DNA from: Pseudomonas mangrovi
GTDB lineage: Bacteria > Pseudomonadota > Gammaproteobacteria > Pseudomonadales > Pseudomonadaceae
Reading direction: 5' to 3'
Length of the DNA stretch: 64,000 nt
Assembly: GCF_003052585.1 (NCBI RefSeq)
Contig: NZ_QASN01000003.1
Coordinates: 1-64,000, forward strand
The position numbers were made by a program, and so were the translations under genes. A model generated the notes under the pieces. It ran no database searches and had not been told where the DNA came from. It worked only from the letters and a program-made list of their open reading frames with translations. This document shows, piece after piece, positions 63,114 through 64,000 of this stretch. The stretch's first letter is position 1. The number at the start of each line of letters is the position of its first letter.

Positions 63114-64000
63114 TTAATCATCATTGTCTTTTAAGTAATTTAGTTCGTCTTTATAGGGTAGTGTGGGTTCGTATAGTTGGTAATAGCCTCTCCCGACAGC
63201 TCCTCGAAACTGTATCAGTTTTGGCGGGTTCTCGCCGATCGCTATAATGTGGTCTTTTGCAATTCCTGGATATGGGTCTATGTAGACTATTTCACTAATA
63301 CCTAGCTGGTAAGCTTTTTTTGCGCATAGCTCGCAAGGGCTTGCAGTGGTAAATAACTTTCCGCCTTCTATGGCCGAACTTCCGTACTTAGCTAGTTGTA
63401 AAAATGCATTTTCTTCTGCGTGTAGAGATCTGGTGTGAACCTGATTGGACTTGCGATCAATGGAGTTTTTTAAGTCTTTAAAACAATAGGAAAGGTTCTT
63501 TCCTTGAGCGCCGTTCTTGTCTACTATTTTTATAAGTTCTTTTCTGGCGGCATTTCTGAATTCCGTGTTATTTCGTTCGTACTCGCTGTAAGTGACGGCA
63601 TCGAAGTGATTTAGCAAGCCGGGAAGTGATCTCAAGTTGCATGGAACTTGGCCTTTCGCTACGTCATTCCAGCCGACTGCTTTTATTGAGTTGTTTTTAT
63701 CTGTGACAACTGCGCCGACCTGTCGGGAAATACATCCAGAATTGCTCTTCGCTGTATAGGCAATCTGCATTACCCTCTCTAATGCGCTAGGCGTGGCTAA
63801 GCCTGGGTGAAGCATTAATGAAAAATACCATGCTAGCTGTGCTTTTAGTACATTGTTATTCTCTAATTCATTTCTTGGGTTAAATATATGGATGTCGGAT
63901 ATTTCAATGCATCTTTGGACGTTTTGGCTAATGAAGTCTGCATCTTCCACTACAGTTTTACCTGACTCCCTTTTTTCGAGCTGGTCAAATTCATCAACAC
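63114..64000 (-). CDS. Anti-phage-type (d)CTP/dCMP deaminase, N-terminus cut by window end
   Basis: The reading frame is open to the last base (upstream of GTG 63950 it continues as EFDQLEKRESGKTVVEDAD), so this is the C-terminal part of a larger protein. The zinc deaminase core is present: HAEENAFLQL (His and catalytic Glu) and SPCELCAKKAYQLG (two Cys), with CISRQVGAVVTDK upstream. The extended N-terminal side and the RSLHAEENAF context recall dCTP deaminase/AvcD defence proteins, in which an N-terminal P-loop kinase-like domain precedes the deaminase and nucleotide depletion stops phage. The P-loop part would be outside the window. AT-rich. A metabolic dCMP deaminase is the alternative. Confidence 0.75.
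   Translation of the reverse strand, partial: VDEFDQLEKRESGKTVVEDADFISQNVQRCIEISDIHIFNPRNELENNNVLKAQLAWYFSLMLHPGLATPSALERVMQIAYTAKSNSGCISRQVGAVVTDKNNSIKAVGWNDVAKGQVPCNLRSLPGLLNHFDAVTYSEYERNNTEFRNAARKELIKIVDKNGAQGKNLSYCFKDLKNSIDRKSNQVHTRSLHAEENAFLQLAKYGSSAIEGGKLFTTASPCELCAKKAYQLGISEIVYIDPYPGIAKDHIIAIGENPPKLIQFRGAVGRGYYQLYEPTLPYKDELNYLKDNDD

Overview
The window looks like chromosome of a Pseudomonas-type gammaproteobacterium (stutzeri/mendocina-like). The evidence is high GC in the backbone, the Pseudomonas order of the late cobalamin genes, a REP-associated transposase (RAYT) with many matching REP palindromes, and Pseudomonas-style DAHP synthase, GcvA-like LysR and lipoprotein genes. No rRNA, tRNA or CRISPR array was recognised.

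Region 1 (1 to about 7423) is accessory DNA. It opens with a complete 880-bp IS6100. Next come a Shedu-type nuclease gene (DUF4263) and, convergent to it, a Gabija-like pair (OLD/TOPRIM ATPase-nuclease plus UvrD-like helicase). A poorly conserved 1.1-kb stretch follows, then a complete AT-rich ttcA. The accessory DNA ends at 7424, exactly where the resident GC-rich ttcA resumes inside its PP-loop codons. The resident gene has lost its 5' end, so the accessory copy probably supplies tRNA 2-thiolation.

Region 2 (8.2-17.4 kb) is backbone. It holds a DAHP synthase behind an aromatic-rich leader peptide, a small set with a zincin and a SUMF1-domain protein, a 3-methyladenine glycosylase, a sirtuin, two NlpC/P60 lipoproteins and a metallophosphoesterase.

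Region 3 (17.5-30.4 kb) is a cobalamin regulon. A cobalamin riboswitch precedes btuB and a small membrane protein gene. These are followed by cobO, cobB, bluB, cbiB, cobD, cobQ, cobU, cobT, an alpha-ribazole phosphatase gene and cobS. Most neighbours overlap by 1-8 bases. The run is interrupted by repeats before cobB and before cbiB. Together the genes cover corrin adenosylation, amidation, lower-ligand synthesis and nucleotide-loop assembly.

Region 4 (30.4-61.1 kb) is mixed housekeeping. It includes two azoreductases each near a LysR gene, an orphan GspE/PilB-type ATPase, an acyl-CoA ligase, lipoproteins, the U32 protein RlhA, a CDF transporter with a divergent MerR regulator and clear operator, a 1273-residue ferredoxin/FAD reductase/molybdopterin fusion with a divergent AraC regulator, and a Rieske protein fused to a membrane domain. 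Several families of short repeats fill the gaps.

Region 5 (61.1-64 kb) holds the RAYT with its REPs, a long intergenic repeat, then AT-rich DNA again: a membrane protein of unknown function and the C-terminal part of a deaminase resembling the anti-phage dCTP deaminases. This second accessory region runs off the window.
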